From positions 46,159,174 to 46,223,173 of the forward strand of contig OZ025250.1 in assembly GCA_964019135.1 (NCBI GenBank): a DNA stretch of 64,000 nucleotides, read 5' to 3'. The stretch is from Arenicola marina. Lineage: Eukaryota > Annelida > Polychaeta > Arenicolidae. Each line of letters begins with the position of its first letter. Position 1 is the stretch's first letter. This document shows, in pieces, positions 10,595 through 21,487 of this stretch. Both the position numbers and the translations under genes were made by a program. Under the pieces are notes generated by a model. The model saw only the letters and a list, made by a program, of their open reading frames with translations, was not told the origin of the DNA and made no database searches.

Positions 10595-11570
10595 AGGGGC
10601 AGGGTGAGGGGGTTGCGTTGGTGCCGGGGGTACGGTGTGGGGGGTTTGGTGGTCATGTTTGAAGGGGGGGAGCCCAGGTCGCATGGGGATTACACCTTAT
10701 GGTGTGAACGTTTCAAGTGACACCGAGCATATCGGGATGTATAACACCTGGCTTCTGAGGGTTGGGGCCGTTATGTATGGATTGCAATACGGTGTGAACG
10801 TGTGAACGATGGTACAGGGATACAAACGAACAAAAGGAGGATGGTGCAGCGTTTATTATCATCCATTTGTACATGCTCCGAGAGATTGGTACTTGTTTGA
10901 TCATCGTAGAGTGAATGGAAGTAAAGTTATGCACAAACTTATTTGTAGAGAGGGACCTAAATGAAGACGGACCGCCATTCGGCTGTTGGGCCATGATGCA
11001 AGGAAAGTTTGTGGGGGTGGAGAAATGTCCCGGTGAAGATCGATAGATTAATCGGCCGGGTGTTTTTAATTAAGCTGCTTAAAAGTCCTGCTATCACAAT
11101 AGAATACAATTTTAGGAATAAAATATTATCGTTAACAAGCCCTAAAAACGGCCGATACACATAAAGATCGGTGAAGAAGCAATGCCAAAGGCGCAGCTGG
11201 TTCAGTGTTACTTATTCTAATGCTATATCTCCCCCTGCAAAAACGTTTACTACCGGTTGGCCGATATAAGTACTAGAGGCGGGAGTGCAATAATTGGAAC
11301 AGCCGGCAATGTAATTTGCATTCAATCATATGAAACACATGAAGTGACATGAAACTATACTTCAGTTCGCAACCTCCCACCGTTCCCGTTGGGAATGTCA
11401 TTTACGCCGTTAAGAAAGCATCATCCCACTACCCTATTTATGTGAAACACACTATCGTCTGTCAAAATACTTTGATTTCTAGAGTTGACATAATCATCAG
11501 TCATCGATTACGGTCGATTTCTGCACGATTCTCGCAAAACAGCGCGAAAGCTCAGCCCTGCTTTCAGACA
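10595..11570. other. intergenic, no supported gene
   Basis: Small open frames on both strands have no recognisable domains. No repeats longer than a few units and no RNA gene were seen. Confidence 0.4.
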
Positions 11571-11639
11571 ACAAATTACCCAGCATGCAACGCGAATTCA
11601 AGACGCTTTGGACAAGAAGGCAAGATGGCGACCAGCTCA
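11571..11639 (+). promoter_or_regulatory. promoter/first-exon-like sequence with ZNF143- and YY1-like motifs
   Basis: ACAAATTACCCAGCATGCA at 11571-11589 resembles the ACTACAANTCCCAGNATGC element found at animal core promoters (ZNF143/THAP11 type). CAAGATGGCGACC at 11621-11633 matches the YY1 core (AANATGGCGNC), which often overlaps a start codon. Both lie in a CpG-containing patch, plus orientation. Only similarity is seen; no transcript is shown. Confidence 0.3.
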
Positions 11640-11792
11640 GGGACAGAGGCCTCATTCATAGGCTTTGCGTTTCTATGCGCTCCATATCTCGGGGCTAATC
11701 AAAGTTTGCCTGCACGCTTCAAATATGTCTTAACATCAAGTCACCTCTTTCCAGCTCTTTCCTGCAGCCATTTGCCCACAATCTATTCTTGA
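11625..11792 (+). CDS. possible first coding segment starting MATSSGTEAS
   Basis: A 55-codon open frame starts at the ATG inside the YY1-like site. It contains a hydrophobic stretch (FIGFAFLCAPYLGA). I recognise no family. A larger frame in the same phase starts at 11349, but the ATG at 11625 has the better promoter context. If real, the true exon may end at a splice donor before 11792. This is a weak candidate; chance is the main alternative. Confidence 0.12.
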   Translation: MATSSGTEASFIGFAFLCAPYLGANQSLPARFKYVLTSSHLFPALSCSHLPTIYS

Positions 11793-12060
11793 ACATAGCC
11801 TACTTTTGACTAATCCTGAACCATTTACCATAAATTTTATGCTACAACACTCTGTAACAACCGGTCTTTCCTTTCCGCCATTAATCGTTTAGGAACTCTC
11901 TAATTTAAGGGAGAAAATCAGTTTTCTCCACTGTCCTGTGACACGATCACTGTGTCCAGCCAATTGGCCTGAAGCAACACAATAACCGTTTGATCGGTTC
12001 GCCCTTCAGCCTCCGCTTAATCAATAATCCCCTCTGCCTAATACCACCCCCCCCCCCCCC
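11793..12060. other. no gene; ends in a poly(C) run
   Basis: Unique sequence that passes into an approximately 18-base C run (about 12046-12063). Confidence 0.5.
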
Positions 12061-12105
12061 CCCGCCCCCACCCTCCACCCTCCCTAGCGGCCGAAATGTC
12101 CAGCG
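12061..12105 (-). repeat. dispersed G-rich repeat, inverted copy
   Basis: The reverse complement contains CATTTCGGCCGCT followed by GGGAGGGTGGAGGG, matching 10548-10594. Similarity fades on both sides. The pair is about 1.5 kb apart and inverted, but nothing between them looks like a transposon body. Confidence 0.55.
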
Positions 12106-12856
12106 CATCGATTCAGTATGCGCTGGCGTAAACCAAAATTCAGTGCTATATTGGTCCGGCACATTATGGGGGGGGGGGGGTGGGCAAGGGGTAATCACCT
12201 CCTTCATGATAGGTCTTTTTTCACCTTACGTGATTTAGGAACAGTGGAAGATATTCCCCGTGATTCAAGAATTACCATTCCCTGGACCCTCGTGATTGAC
12301 AAATGTAATTATTGGAGAACTGGGCCAGTCGCGCCTAGAACTAAAATCGGGAATGCGCATTTTTACTGAACAGATTAAATGATATTCGTGAACGGAAAAG
12401 GACTTAGTATTATTCCCCCCCCCCCCAACCCGCATACTTTAAGATGACAAATATAGACAAATACAGCGGTAATATGGTTGGAAATTGGATTTCAATCAAG
12501 CAGAATTATAACATGTTCACCCATCCATCAAACGTTTTGAGGTCTGAATTCGAACGGTTTCCGAGGGTTATTTAGGGTCGTTTTAGGCGTCAAAATAAGC
12601 GCGAAACAATGCATTTGAGTGGAAATAAATAACAAATATACAATGTAAGCTACGACATCAGCAGCAGGTGCAGAGAGGAGTGTGTTGTGCATTAAAGCAC
12701 GAATAATTCTTGAAGGTTACATTTTACGTGAGACCGAGAACGCCCTCTACCGGAAGATCGGTCTCAGGCAACCTGCAGGTTCCATGGCCTGATGATGTAT
12801 GCTTCCTTCCCCACCCCCACCCCCCTTACCTTCCCCGATGATGATTCTACAATTCA
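12106..12856. other. no gene; homopolymer runs and one CTCF-like 15-mer
   Basis: Poly(G) at about 12168-12181 and poly(C) at about 12415-12426. At 12739-12753 the minus strand reads CCGGTAGAGGGCGTT, close to the CTCF core CCRSYAGRKGGCRSY. Confidence 0.4.
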
Positions 12857-13386
12857 GTAAGTAAGTAAGTTTATTTAGTCTAAGAGGCTATCAGGCCCAT
12901 AGTACATACAGGGTATAACATAATTAATACGGTGTAACAGGGTATATACAGGTTAAATTTCAACGTTTGTTTGGTTCAATATCTCTGCCTTGAATAAATA
13001 AATAGATAACTTCAGTATTTCTTGCTTATTGTGGGATTTCATTAATTTTACAAAAAGTTGTGAAGAGTTATTCGATCCGTAAGTTACATCTATATATGAT
13101 TTTCTTAACTTATCATACAATGGGCATTGCCAAATAACATGAAATTCAACTTCTATGGAATGTAAACCTCGACTCACGCAGTATTTACAAAGACGCATCT
13201 CCCTAGGAACATTTTCATATCGACCAGACTCAATAAAAGATTCTTCTTCAATTGCATATCTGTGAGCCGAACACATGAACCTTGCCAGCGCCGATCTATA
13301 CTTAACTACATTTAACACATCTATGTACAATTCAGGTGACAATGTTGATTTAAAGGTTTGATATGTACTTAGTTTACTACTTGAGG
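12857..13386 (-). mobile_element. LINE 3' end, 5'-truncated
   Basis: On the minus strand the last part of a reverse-transcriptase polyprotein is followed by a short 3' UTR and a tail ...AAATAAACTTACTTACTTAC, a (ACTT)n tail typical of CR1/L2-group LINEs. The element starts abruptly near 13386, as expected of a 5'-truncated insertion. No clear target duplication was identified. Confidence 0.7.
12953..13386 (-). pseudogene. LINE ORF2 C-terminal fragment (zinc-knuckle region)
   Basis: About 144 codons are open from the truncation point; a Met-initiated frame of 129 aa starts at 13342 and ends at 12953. The protein contains ...SGRYENVPREMRLCKYC followed by VEFHVIWQCPLY, the C-x2-C...H...C pattern that follows the reverse transcriptase domain in many non-LTR retrotransposons. 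The catalytic parts (endonuclease, RT core) are absent, so this is a dead remnant despite the intact tail frame. Confidence 0.7.
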
Positions 13387-13785
13387 AGACTTACGAGCAC
13401 CAGTTTTGAAAAGCACCGTCTATTAGATTTTGTTTATATTGAGTGAGGAATCGAGTTTCACATGAACGTTAACTCATGCCGTATGTACCAATTTTGGATC
13501 GCCTATTTGTAAATATGTGGGAGATTGAATTTGCAGCTCATTACCAGGGCAAACGTGGTCCAAACAATTTACATCTTCTAAGAAAATTGTTTGTTTCTTT
13601 GACTCCGCTGTTTCGACCTACCTGGGCGTTCTTTAAAAATAAAAATACTTCCGAGCGGCTTTCTGGTGAAAACAGTTTGGATCAAAGGGATCTTCTGCCG
13701 CTCTCGACTGCCAGGAACGCGAAGCTAGTGCAGTTTTTGGCGCGTCTGGAGTATGGTCTTACGCGACAGACACGTGCTCAAGAAT
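13387..13785. other. unique stretch with an unrecognised 111-codon frame
   Basis: An open frame at 13476-13811 (plus) starts MPYVPILDRLFVNMW. Its last codons run into the 41-bp tandem array and no domain is recognised. It could be an exon or a repeat-derived remnant; evidence is weak. Confidence 0.25.
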
Positions 13786-14950
13786 CTACCTACCCGAGCC
13801 AGCTTCACTAGATCAGGATCCGCATCCTACCAGCCCGAGCCAGCTTCACTAGATCAGAATCCGCATCCTACCTGCCCGAGCCAGCTTCACTAGATCAGGA
13901 TCCGCATCCAACCTGCCAGAACCAGCTTTACTAGATTAGGATCCGCATCCTAACTCCACAAATACGCTTCACTAGATCAGGATCCGTATCCTACCTACCC
14001 GAGCCAGCTTCACTAGATCGGGATCCGCATCCTACCTCCCCGAGCCAGCTTCACTAGCTCTAGATCCGCATCCTACCTGTCCGAGCCAGCTTCATTAGAT
14101 CAGGATCCGCATCCTACCTAACCAAGCCAGTTACACTAGATCAGGATTCGCATTTTACCTGCCTGATCCAGCTCACTAAATCAGAATCCGCATCCTACCT
14201 GCCCGAGCCAGTTTCACTAGATCAGGATCCGCATCCTACCTGCCAGAACCAGCTTCTCTAGATCAGGATCCGCATCCTACCTACCCAAGCCAGCTTTACT
14301 AGATCAGGATCCGCATCCTACCTACCCAAGCCAGCTTCACTAGATCAGGATCCGCATCCTACCTACCCAAGCCAGCTTCACTAGATCAGGATCCGCATCC
14401 TACCTACCCAAGCCAGCTTCACTAGATAAGGATCCGCATCCTACCTACCCAAGCCAGCTTCAGTAGATCAGGATCCGCATCCAACCTGCCAGAACCAGCT
14501 TCCCTAGATCAGGATCCGCATCCTACCTGCCCGAGCCACCTTCACTAGATCAGGATCCGCATCCTACCTGCCAGAACCAACTTCTCCAGATCAGGATCCT
14601 CACCCTACCTGTCCGAGCGAGCTTCACTAGATCAGGATCCGCATCCAACCTGCCAGAACCAGCTTCCCTAGATCAGGGTCCGCATCCTACCTGCCCGAGC
14701 GAGCTTCAGTAGATCAGGATCCGCATCCAACCTGCCAGAACCAGCTTCCCTAGATCAGGATCCGCATCCTACCTGCCCGAGCCACCTTCACTAGATCAGG
14801 ATCCGCATCCTACCTGCCAGAACCAACTTCTCCAGATCAGGATCCGCACCCTACCTGTCCGAGCGAGCTTCACTAGATCAGGATCCGCATCCAACCTGCC
14901 AGAACCAGCTTCACTAGATTAGGATCCGCATCCTACCTGTCAGAGCCAAT
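13786..14950. repeat. minisatellite, 41-bp unit, about 28 copies
   Basis: The unit reads CACTAGATCAGGATCCGCAT, CCTACCTGCCCGAGCC, AGCTT (41 bp). Almost every unit carries a GGATCC site. Variants (CCAGAACCAGCTTCCC, CGAGCGAGCTT) recur in order with a 246-bp period (6 units) around 14480-14890, showing block duplication. Confidence 0.95.
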
Positions 14951-15235
14951 TAGAAGAAGAACGAAATTCAGCCCGATGCATCGCATAATCTTTAACATGG
15001 CGACGGTGGCAAAAGAAGTTGGCCGCCGCGCGTCGAATCGCGTCCAGTGGGCTTAGGCAACCGCGTCCTTGTAACGTGTAAGAAGCGAAACCTCTGATCG
15101 ATGCGTTGTCATATGCGTTACCATGAATTACGCTGCGTTGCCATGCGTTTCCATGCGTTGCTATGCGTTACCATGCGTAGACAGTGTGACGCGGCAAACG
15201 TGTCGACAGACGATTGCTCTGGACTGTTTTGAAAG
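14951..15235. other. CpG-rich stretch with short 11-bp tandem repeat
   Basis: Bases 15097-15180 contain about seven loosely spaced copies of a (C)ATGCGTTNC motif. An ATG in AACATGGCGACGG context (14997) opens only 19 codons. No gene is supported. Confidence 0.4.
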
Positions 15236-15375
15236 AAAGCTTTTAAAGGCTCTTCGAAAAGTCTCGCTCTGCGTGGATTGATCTACGCTCTGCCTTCGAT
15301 TCACCCCGCTAGGGCTCCATTATATATATAAGCGGAGCTTGCGTAGCGCCACCTATTGAATGGAAGCTTGGGATT
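15236..15375. repeat. repeat family with paired CTCF-like motifs, copy A
   Basis: CTCTGCCTTCG, then CCGCTAGGGCTC (15306-15317), an (AT)n spacer, GGAGCTTGCG and AGCGCCACCTATTG (15345-15358). The order matches copies at 15.96 and 21.75 kb, but both CTCF-like motifs are more diverged here. Confidence 0.5.
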
Positions 15376-15555
15376 GATGGTGACATTGACACGGCAGGTC
15401 AAGGTCAAGTCAGAGAACCGGATGAGAATTCTGCCCGCGGGAAGTTCATCCACTCCTGGAGTCATCAGCTATTGCGCTGAATATCCGGGAAATAGGGCTG
15501 GGGAGAAACCTTCGGGAAAAGGAGAGATGCCATCGTGTACCAAAGCACTGCAATA

Positions 15556-15830
15556 GAGGGAGGTTGGGTGGGAGGGGGTGGGAGTGAGAGTGGGTGTGGG
15601 TGCGGGTGGTGGCTGGACGGAGTGAGGGCGAGAGGGGCTGTGGGTGGAATAGGGAGGGTGTGGGGTTAGATATGGGCTGTGGGTGCGGGTGGGACGGGGT
15701 AAGTGCCGCTTTAAAACAATCTGGGTTGATAAGGAAACGGAAAGGGTAGCAGAGTAGGGTGGGGGTGGGGTAGAATACGTTGATGGGGGACGCGGTAGGG
15801 ATAGGCTGAGGAGGTCGGGGCTTGGCGTTT
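15556..15830 (+). repeat. G-rich tract with G-quadruplex potential
   Basis: Dense GGG runs separated by 1-7 bases (GGGTGGGAGGGGGTGGGAG and similar). There is no strict period and no coding signature. Confidence 0.7.
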
Positions 15831-15954
15831 AGGTTACGCTGAAATAGAATAACATTGAAACGAGTCTACAGCTTGAGGTTTTACGGTTAGCAAATGATCG
15901 CTATTTACCTGTTTATAACACACGGTTCGGTTTGGAATTACAAGATAATTGAGA

Positions 15955-16065
15955 TTTCACGCAGCGCTCTCTGCCTTCGGCCCCCTCCGCCAGGGGGTCA
16001 GACGCGTTGGTATTTTCAATGGAGCTTGCGGAGCGCCACCTTGCGGCGAACTTCGTTCACCAGGA
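15955..16065. repeat. repeat family with paired CTCF-like motifs, copy B
   Basis: CTCTCTGCCTTCGG, then CCGCCAGGGGGTCAG (15987-16001, forward), then GGAGCTTGCGG and AGCGCCACCTTGCGG (16032-16046, reverse). The two motifs face each other over 60 bp. Each matches the CTCF core closely. Confidence 0.6.
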
Positions 16066-16657
16066 AGTGGTTCAGATTTCCCTCTTGAGGTTGCTTCTGA
16101 AAACAAATAGACTTCTGCATGGATAAGGAAAAGGGGACCGGCCGCTGCCGATTGATCCGCACATTATATCAGATGCGCGAATGCTGTGGGTAACTCACCT
16201 TCACAGGGTGCCGAATCCTTCTGGCACTCAACAGGCGCGGGAAAATAACAAATTCACCGGACGCTGTAAATGTGTTGTATATGGAGAAAATAGACAAAAA
16301 TTGTCAAACGAAATGTATTAATATCTACATTTTATTTAATGGAATTCATTCGACTGTTTTTTTCTCTAATAGTCTTGAATCATAAAAAAGCACGACACCG
16401 CTTGTTTCACTTTGTTTTTAATAATCAATGTTCGTCATTCATGTTTATTAAGTCACATTGACTGATAGACTTAAAGAGGTAAAAATTCCATGTGTAGGGT
16501 GTATCACATGGAATTACTATTTTCATGCTCCAAGCAGTGGGCGATGGACAGAGAAAACAAATAAACATTTGACAGTGCGACATAGCTTACACACTAACAA
16601 CACTTACAACAGTTGCATCGCTTTAAAAAAGATGTGTTGTTTGTGTAAAAAAATTTG
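16066..16657. other. no gene seen
   Basis: AT-rich unique sequence with frames under 70 codons and no domain, RNA gene or repeat recognised. Confidence 0.5.
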
Positions 16658-16949
16658 ACTGGACCATAATGGCTGGACTAATGGCTGGACTAATGGCTGG
16701 ACTAATGGCTGGACTAATGGCTGGACTAATGGCTGGAATATAATGGCTGGACTAATGGCTGGACTAATGGCAGGACTATAATGGCTGGACTAATGGCTGG
16801 ACTAATGGCAGGACTATAATGGCTGGACTAATGGCTGGACCATAATGGCTGGACTAATGGCTGGACTAATGGCAGGACTATAATGGCTGGACTAATGGCT
16901 GGACCATAATGGCTGGACTAATGGCTGGACTAATGGCTGGACTATAATG
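16658..16949. repeat. 12-bp minisatellite GGCTGGACTAAT
   Basis: About 24 units of GGCTGGACTAAT with variants GGACCATAAT and GGCAGGACTATAAT that recur in groups, showing small higher-order blocks. Confidence 0.95.
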
Positions 16950-17040
16950 TGAGCCAACGATGTCTGATGGCGTGTTAGACCGGGTTGCGCAGCCAGGACT
17001 AGCATGGACGACTCCCGTCGGGGTCTATATTACGTTCATA

Positions 17041-17128
17041 GTTTAGCCGGCTACGGGGCTTAGCCGGCTAAAATCGCCCATCGTTTACATGGTGCCTTTA
17101 GTCCACTAAGCCCCGTAGCCGGCTAAAC
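17041..17128. repeat. hairpin with perfect 23-bp arms (small MITE-like)
   Basis: GTTTAGCCGGCTACGGGGCT at 17041 onward is matched exactly in inverse at 17106-17128 (23 bp). The GCCGGCTA block occurs again just inside the left arm. Both flanks contain CGTTC(A/G)T..-like sequence, so arms may extend with mismatches. No coding content; 88 bp in total. Confidence 0.85.
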
Positions 17129-17628
17129 TGCGTTCGTGAACTCCCCCATCGGCCTGAATGCTTTGAATAATATAAAGATGATATCGGACAGTGTCCGATT
17201 TAAGAACAGAGTATAGAAGTAACCAAAGTTCATGGTTACTCCACAAGATATTAAACTCTACCATTGTTGTTGATCTCATGTATAATATTCGCCAGTCGGT
17301 GATTCATTCAATGCATTAAATTTACCATTTTATCGCGGGACAAAAATGTCCATGTACTTCTGCCAGCATAGAAAATCAGAGAAATTCTCTGTCCAGTATG
17401 TGATTCATATTAAACTGCCTACCGGAGAGCAAGGTCCGGAACGGGTAAATGGCGACAGGCGACACAGGCATGTTTTAAAAATCGCCATGTGACGTTGACC
17501 ACCAAATTCCGACACTGAGGATCTGAAAAAGCAGACACAGATAGTGACATTTTAGAAAACACGACACAGACCGTCGTGAAATATAGGCATTTGACACAGA
17601 GAATTTGCTTAAATCGATACTGGACACT
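17129..17628. other. leader of the 44-bp array; dispersed repeat
   Basis: Contains GACACAGGCATGTTTTAAAA at 17461, related to 4231-4256, then several GACACAG-spaced motifs leading into the array. No gene supported. Confidence 0.45.
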
Positions 17629-20600
17629 GGGCCCCCCATTCCAGACCCCTGACAGCGGCTCATAACGTGTCCGGGCCCCCAATTCCAGACCCCTGACAGC
17701 GGCTCATAGCGTGTCCGGGCCCCCCCTTCCAGACCCCTGACAGCGGCTCATAACGTGTCCGGGTCCCCCATTCCAGACCCCTGACAGCGGCTCATAACGT
17801 GTCCGGGCCCCCCCATTCCAGACCCCTGACAGCGGCTCATAGCGTGTCCGGGACCCCCATTCCAGACCCCTGACAGCGGCTCATAGCGTGTCCGGTCCCC
17901 CATTCCAGACCTTTGACAGCGGCTCATAGCGTGTCCGGGCCCCCCATTCCAGACCCCTGACAGCGGCTCATAACGTGTCCGGGCCCCCCATTCCAGACCC
18001 CTGACAGCGGCTCATAGCGTGTCCGAGCCCCCCCTTCTAGACCCCTGACAGCGGCTCATAGCGTGTCCTGGCCCCCCATTCTAGACCCCTGACAGCGGCT
18101 CATAGCGTGTCCTGGCCCCCCATTCCAGACCCCTGACAGCGGCTCATAGCGTGTCCGGGCCCCCCATTCCAGACCCCTGACAGCCGCTCATAGCGTGTCC
18201 GAGCCCTTTATTCCAGACCCCTGACAGCGGCTCATAGCGTGTCCGGGCCCCCCATTCCAGACCCCTGATAGCTGTTCATAGCGTGTCCGGGACCCCCATT
18301 TCAGACCCCTGACAGCGGCTCATAGCGTGTCCAGACCCCCCATTCCAGACCCCTGACAGCGGCTCATAGCGTGTCCGAGCCCCTTATTCCAGACCCCTGA
18401 CAGCGGCTCATAGCGTGTCCGGGCCCCCCATTCCAGACCCCTGATAGCTGCTCATAGCGTGTCCAGACCCCCCATTCCAGACCCCTGACAGCGGCTCATA
18501 GCGTGTCCGGGCCCCCCATTCCAGACCCCTGACAGCGGCTCATAGCGTGTCCGGGCCCCCCATTCCAGACCCCTGATAGCGGCTCATAGCGTGTCCAGGC
18601 CCCCCATTCCAGACCCCTGACAGCGGCTCATAGCGTGTCCAAGCCCCCCATTCCAGACCCCTGACAGCGGTTCATAACGTGTCCGGGCCCCCCATTCCAG
18701 ACCCCTGATAGCTGCTCATAGCGTGTCCAGGCCCCCCATTCCAGACCCCTGACAGCCGCTCATAGCGTGTCCGAGCCCCTTATTCCAGACCCCTGACAGC
18801 GGCTCATAGCGTGTCCGGGCCCCCCATTCCAGACCCCTGATAGCTGCTCATAGCGTGTCCAGGCCCCCCATTCCAGACCCCTGATAGCGGCTCATAGCGT
18901 GTCCTGGCCCCCCATTCCAGACCCCTGACAGCGGCTCATAGCGTGTCCAGGCCCCCCATTCCAGACCCCTGACAGCGGTTCATAACGTGTCCGGGCCCCC
19001 CATTCCAGACCCCTGATAGCTGTTCATAGCGTGTCCGGGACCCCCATTTCAGACCCCTGACAGCGGCTCATAGCGTGTCCAGACCCCCCATTCCAGACCC
19101 CTGACAGCGGCTCATAGCGTGTCCGAGCCCCTTATTCCAGACCCCTGACAGCGGCTCATAGCGTGTCCGGGCCCCCCATTCCAGACCCCTGATAGCTGCT
19201 CATAGCGTGTCCAGACCCCCCATTCCAGACCCCTGACAGCGGCTCATAGCGTGTCCGGGCCCCCCATTCCAGACCCCTGACAGCGGCTCATAGCGTGTCC
19301 GGGCCCCCCATTCCAGACCCCTGATAGCGGCTCATAGCGTGTCCAGGCCCCCCCATTCCAGACCCCTGACAGCGGCTCATAGCGTGTCCAAGCCCCCCAT
19401 TCCAGACCCCTGACAGCGGTTCATAACGTGTCCGGGCCCCCCATTCCAGACCCCTGATAGCTGCTCATAGCGTGTCCAGGCCCCCCATTCCAGACCCCTG
19501 ACAGCCGCTCATAGCGTGTCCGAGCCCCTTATTCCAGACCCCTGACAGCGGCTCATAGCGTGTCCGGGCCCCCCATTCCAGACCCCTGATAGCTGCTCAT
19601 AGCGTGTCCAGGCCCCCCATTCCAGACCCCTGATAGCGGCTCATAGCGTGTCCTGGCCCCCCATTCCAGACCCCTGACAGCGGCTCATAGCGTGTCCAGG
19701 CCCCCCATTCCAGACCCCTGACAGCGGTTCATAACGTGTCCGGGCCCCCCATTCCAGACCCTTGACAGCGGCTCATAGCGTGTCCAGGCCCCCCATTCCA
19801 GACCCCTGACAGCGGCTCATAGCGTGTCCAGGCCCCCCATTCCAGACCCCTGACAGCGGCTCATAGCGTGTCCGGGCCCCCCATTCCAGACCCCTGATAG
19901 CTGTTCATAGCGTGTCCGAGCCCCCCATTCCAGACTCCTGACAGCGGCTCATAGCGTGTCCGGGCCCCCCATTCCAGACCCCTGACAGCGGCTCATAGCG
20001 TGTCCAGGCCCCCCATTCCAGACCCCTGACAGCGGCTCATAGCGTGTCCAGGCCCCCCATTCCAGACCCCTGACAGCGGCTCATATCGTGTCCTGGCCCC
20101 CCATTCCAGACCCCTGACAGCGGCTCATAGCGTGTCCAGGCCCCCCATTCCAGACCCCTGACAGCGGCTCATAGCGTGTCCGGGCCCCCCATTCCAGACC
20201 CCTGATAGCTGCTCATAGCGTGTCCAGGCCCCCCATTCCAGACCCCTGACAGCGGCTCATATCGTGTCCTGGCCCCCCATTCCAGACCCCTGACAGCGGC
20301 TCATAGCGTTTCCTAGCCCCCCATTCTAGACCCATGACAGCGGCTCATAGCGTGTCCGGGCCCCCCATTCCAGACCCCTGACAGCGGCTCATAGCGTGTC
20401 CGGGCCCCCCATTCCAGACCCCTGAGAGCGGCTCATAGCGTGTCCGGGCCCCCCATTCCAGACCCCTGATAGCTGCTCATAGCGTGTCCAGGCCCCCCAT
20501 TCCAGAGCCCTGACAGCGGCTCATATTGTGTCCTGGCCCCCCATGCCAGACCCCTGACAGCGGGTCATAGCGTGTCCTGGCCCCACATTCCAGACCCCTG

Positions 20601-21155
20601 ACAGCGGCTGATAGCGTGTCCTGGCCTCCCATTCCAGACCCCTGACAGCGGCTGATAGCGTGTCCTGGCCCCCCATTCCAGACCCCTGACAGCGGCTCAT
20701 AGCGTGTCCGGGCCCCCCATTCCAGACCCCTGATAGCTGCTCATAGCGTGTCCAGGCCCCCCATTCTAGACCCCTGACAGCGGCTCATAGCGTGTCCGGG
20801 CCCCCCATTCCAGACCCCTGACAACGGCTCATAGCGTGTCCGGGCCCCCCATTCCAGACCCCTGATAGCTGCTCATAGCGTGTCCAGGCCCCCCATTCCA
20901 GACCCCTGACAGCGGCTCATAGCGTGTCCAGGCCCCCCATTCCAGACCCCTGACAGCGGCTCATAGCGTGTCCAGGTCCCCCATTCTAGACCCCTGACAG
21001 CGGCTCATAGCGTGTCCGGGCCCCCCATTCCAGACCCCTGACAACGGCTCATAGCGTGTCCGGGCCCCCCATTCCAGACCCCTGACAGCGGCTCATAACG
21101 TGTCCGGGCCCCCCATTCCAAACCCCTGACAGCGGCTCATAACGTGTCCTGGCCC
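17629..21155. repeat. satellite-like array, 44-bp unit, about 80 copies
   Basis: The unit contains CCATTCCAGACCCCTGACAG, CGGCTCATAGCGTGTCC and a 3-6 base GGGC/C-run junction. Variants (GATAGCTGCTC, CCTTATTCC, CATTTCAG, CATAACG) recur in the same order at an offset of 748 bp (17 units), so blocks have been duplicated. No frame is kept because 44 is not a multiple of 3. Confidence 0.97.
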
Positions 21156-21410
21156 AAGCAAGTGTTATTTGATAGGAAACTCAAATAAAAAAACACCGGC
21201 ATTGGTAACAACGACCCAGGGATTTAGTGGGACTGACTTCTGTCAAAGTGATGTGTTTGGGTAACATGTCATAATCACCGCCTCGTCCTCACTGACAGGA
21301 GACGACGGGGATTCGGTCCCCTGGAGTGGCATACAACGGGCACCCTGGGCCTTCTGTTCGCTCCCCTGCGGGCTGGGTTGTCCACGTTCTCAATACATCA
21401 GTACCTCACC

Positions 21411-21487
21411 CCGGGATGCCACAGTGGCCGAGTCGGGGAACGCTGGACTGCAGGTCAATAGGTCTGAGGTTCGGTCCCCGGTCCCGG
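21411..21487 (+). repeat. tRNA-like sequence (SINE head or tRNA pseudogene)
   Basis: CCGGGA (21411) can pair with TCCCGG (21482-21487) as an acceptor-like stem. GTGGCCGAGTCGG fits a pol III A box, GGACTGCAGGTCA resembles the tRNA-Cys anticodon arm (GCA), and GGTTCGGTCCC is a B box with one off-consensus base. D and T arms are imperfect. The GGACTGCAGGTCAATAGGTC stretch is close to the unit of the 54-bp array at 31.9 kb. Confidence 0.45.

Noticed and set aside
10535-12105. Inverted G-rich repeats as termini of a 1.5-kb transposon
   Set aside because: Similarity covers under 50 bp, the ends are not sharp, there is no flanking duplication, and no transposase-like frame lies between.
14997-15055. 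ATG in an AACATGGCGACGG context as a first exon
   Set aside because: Only 19 codons are open, no donor follows, and the match is limited to the short YY1-like core.
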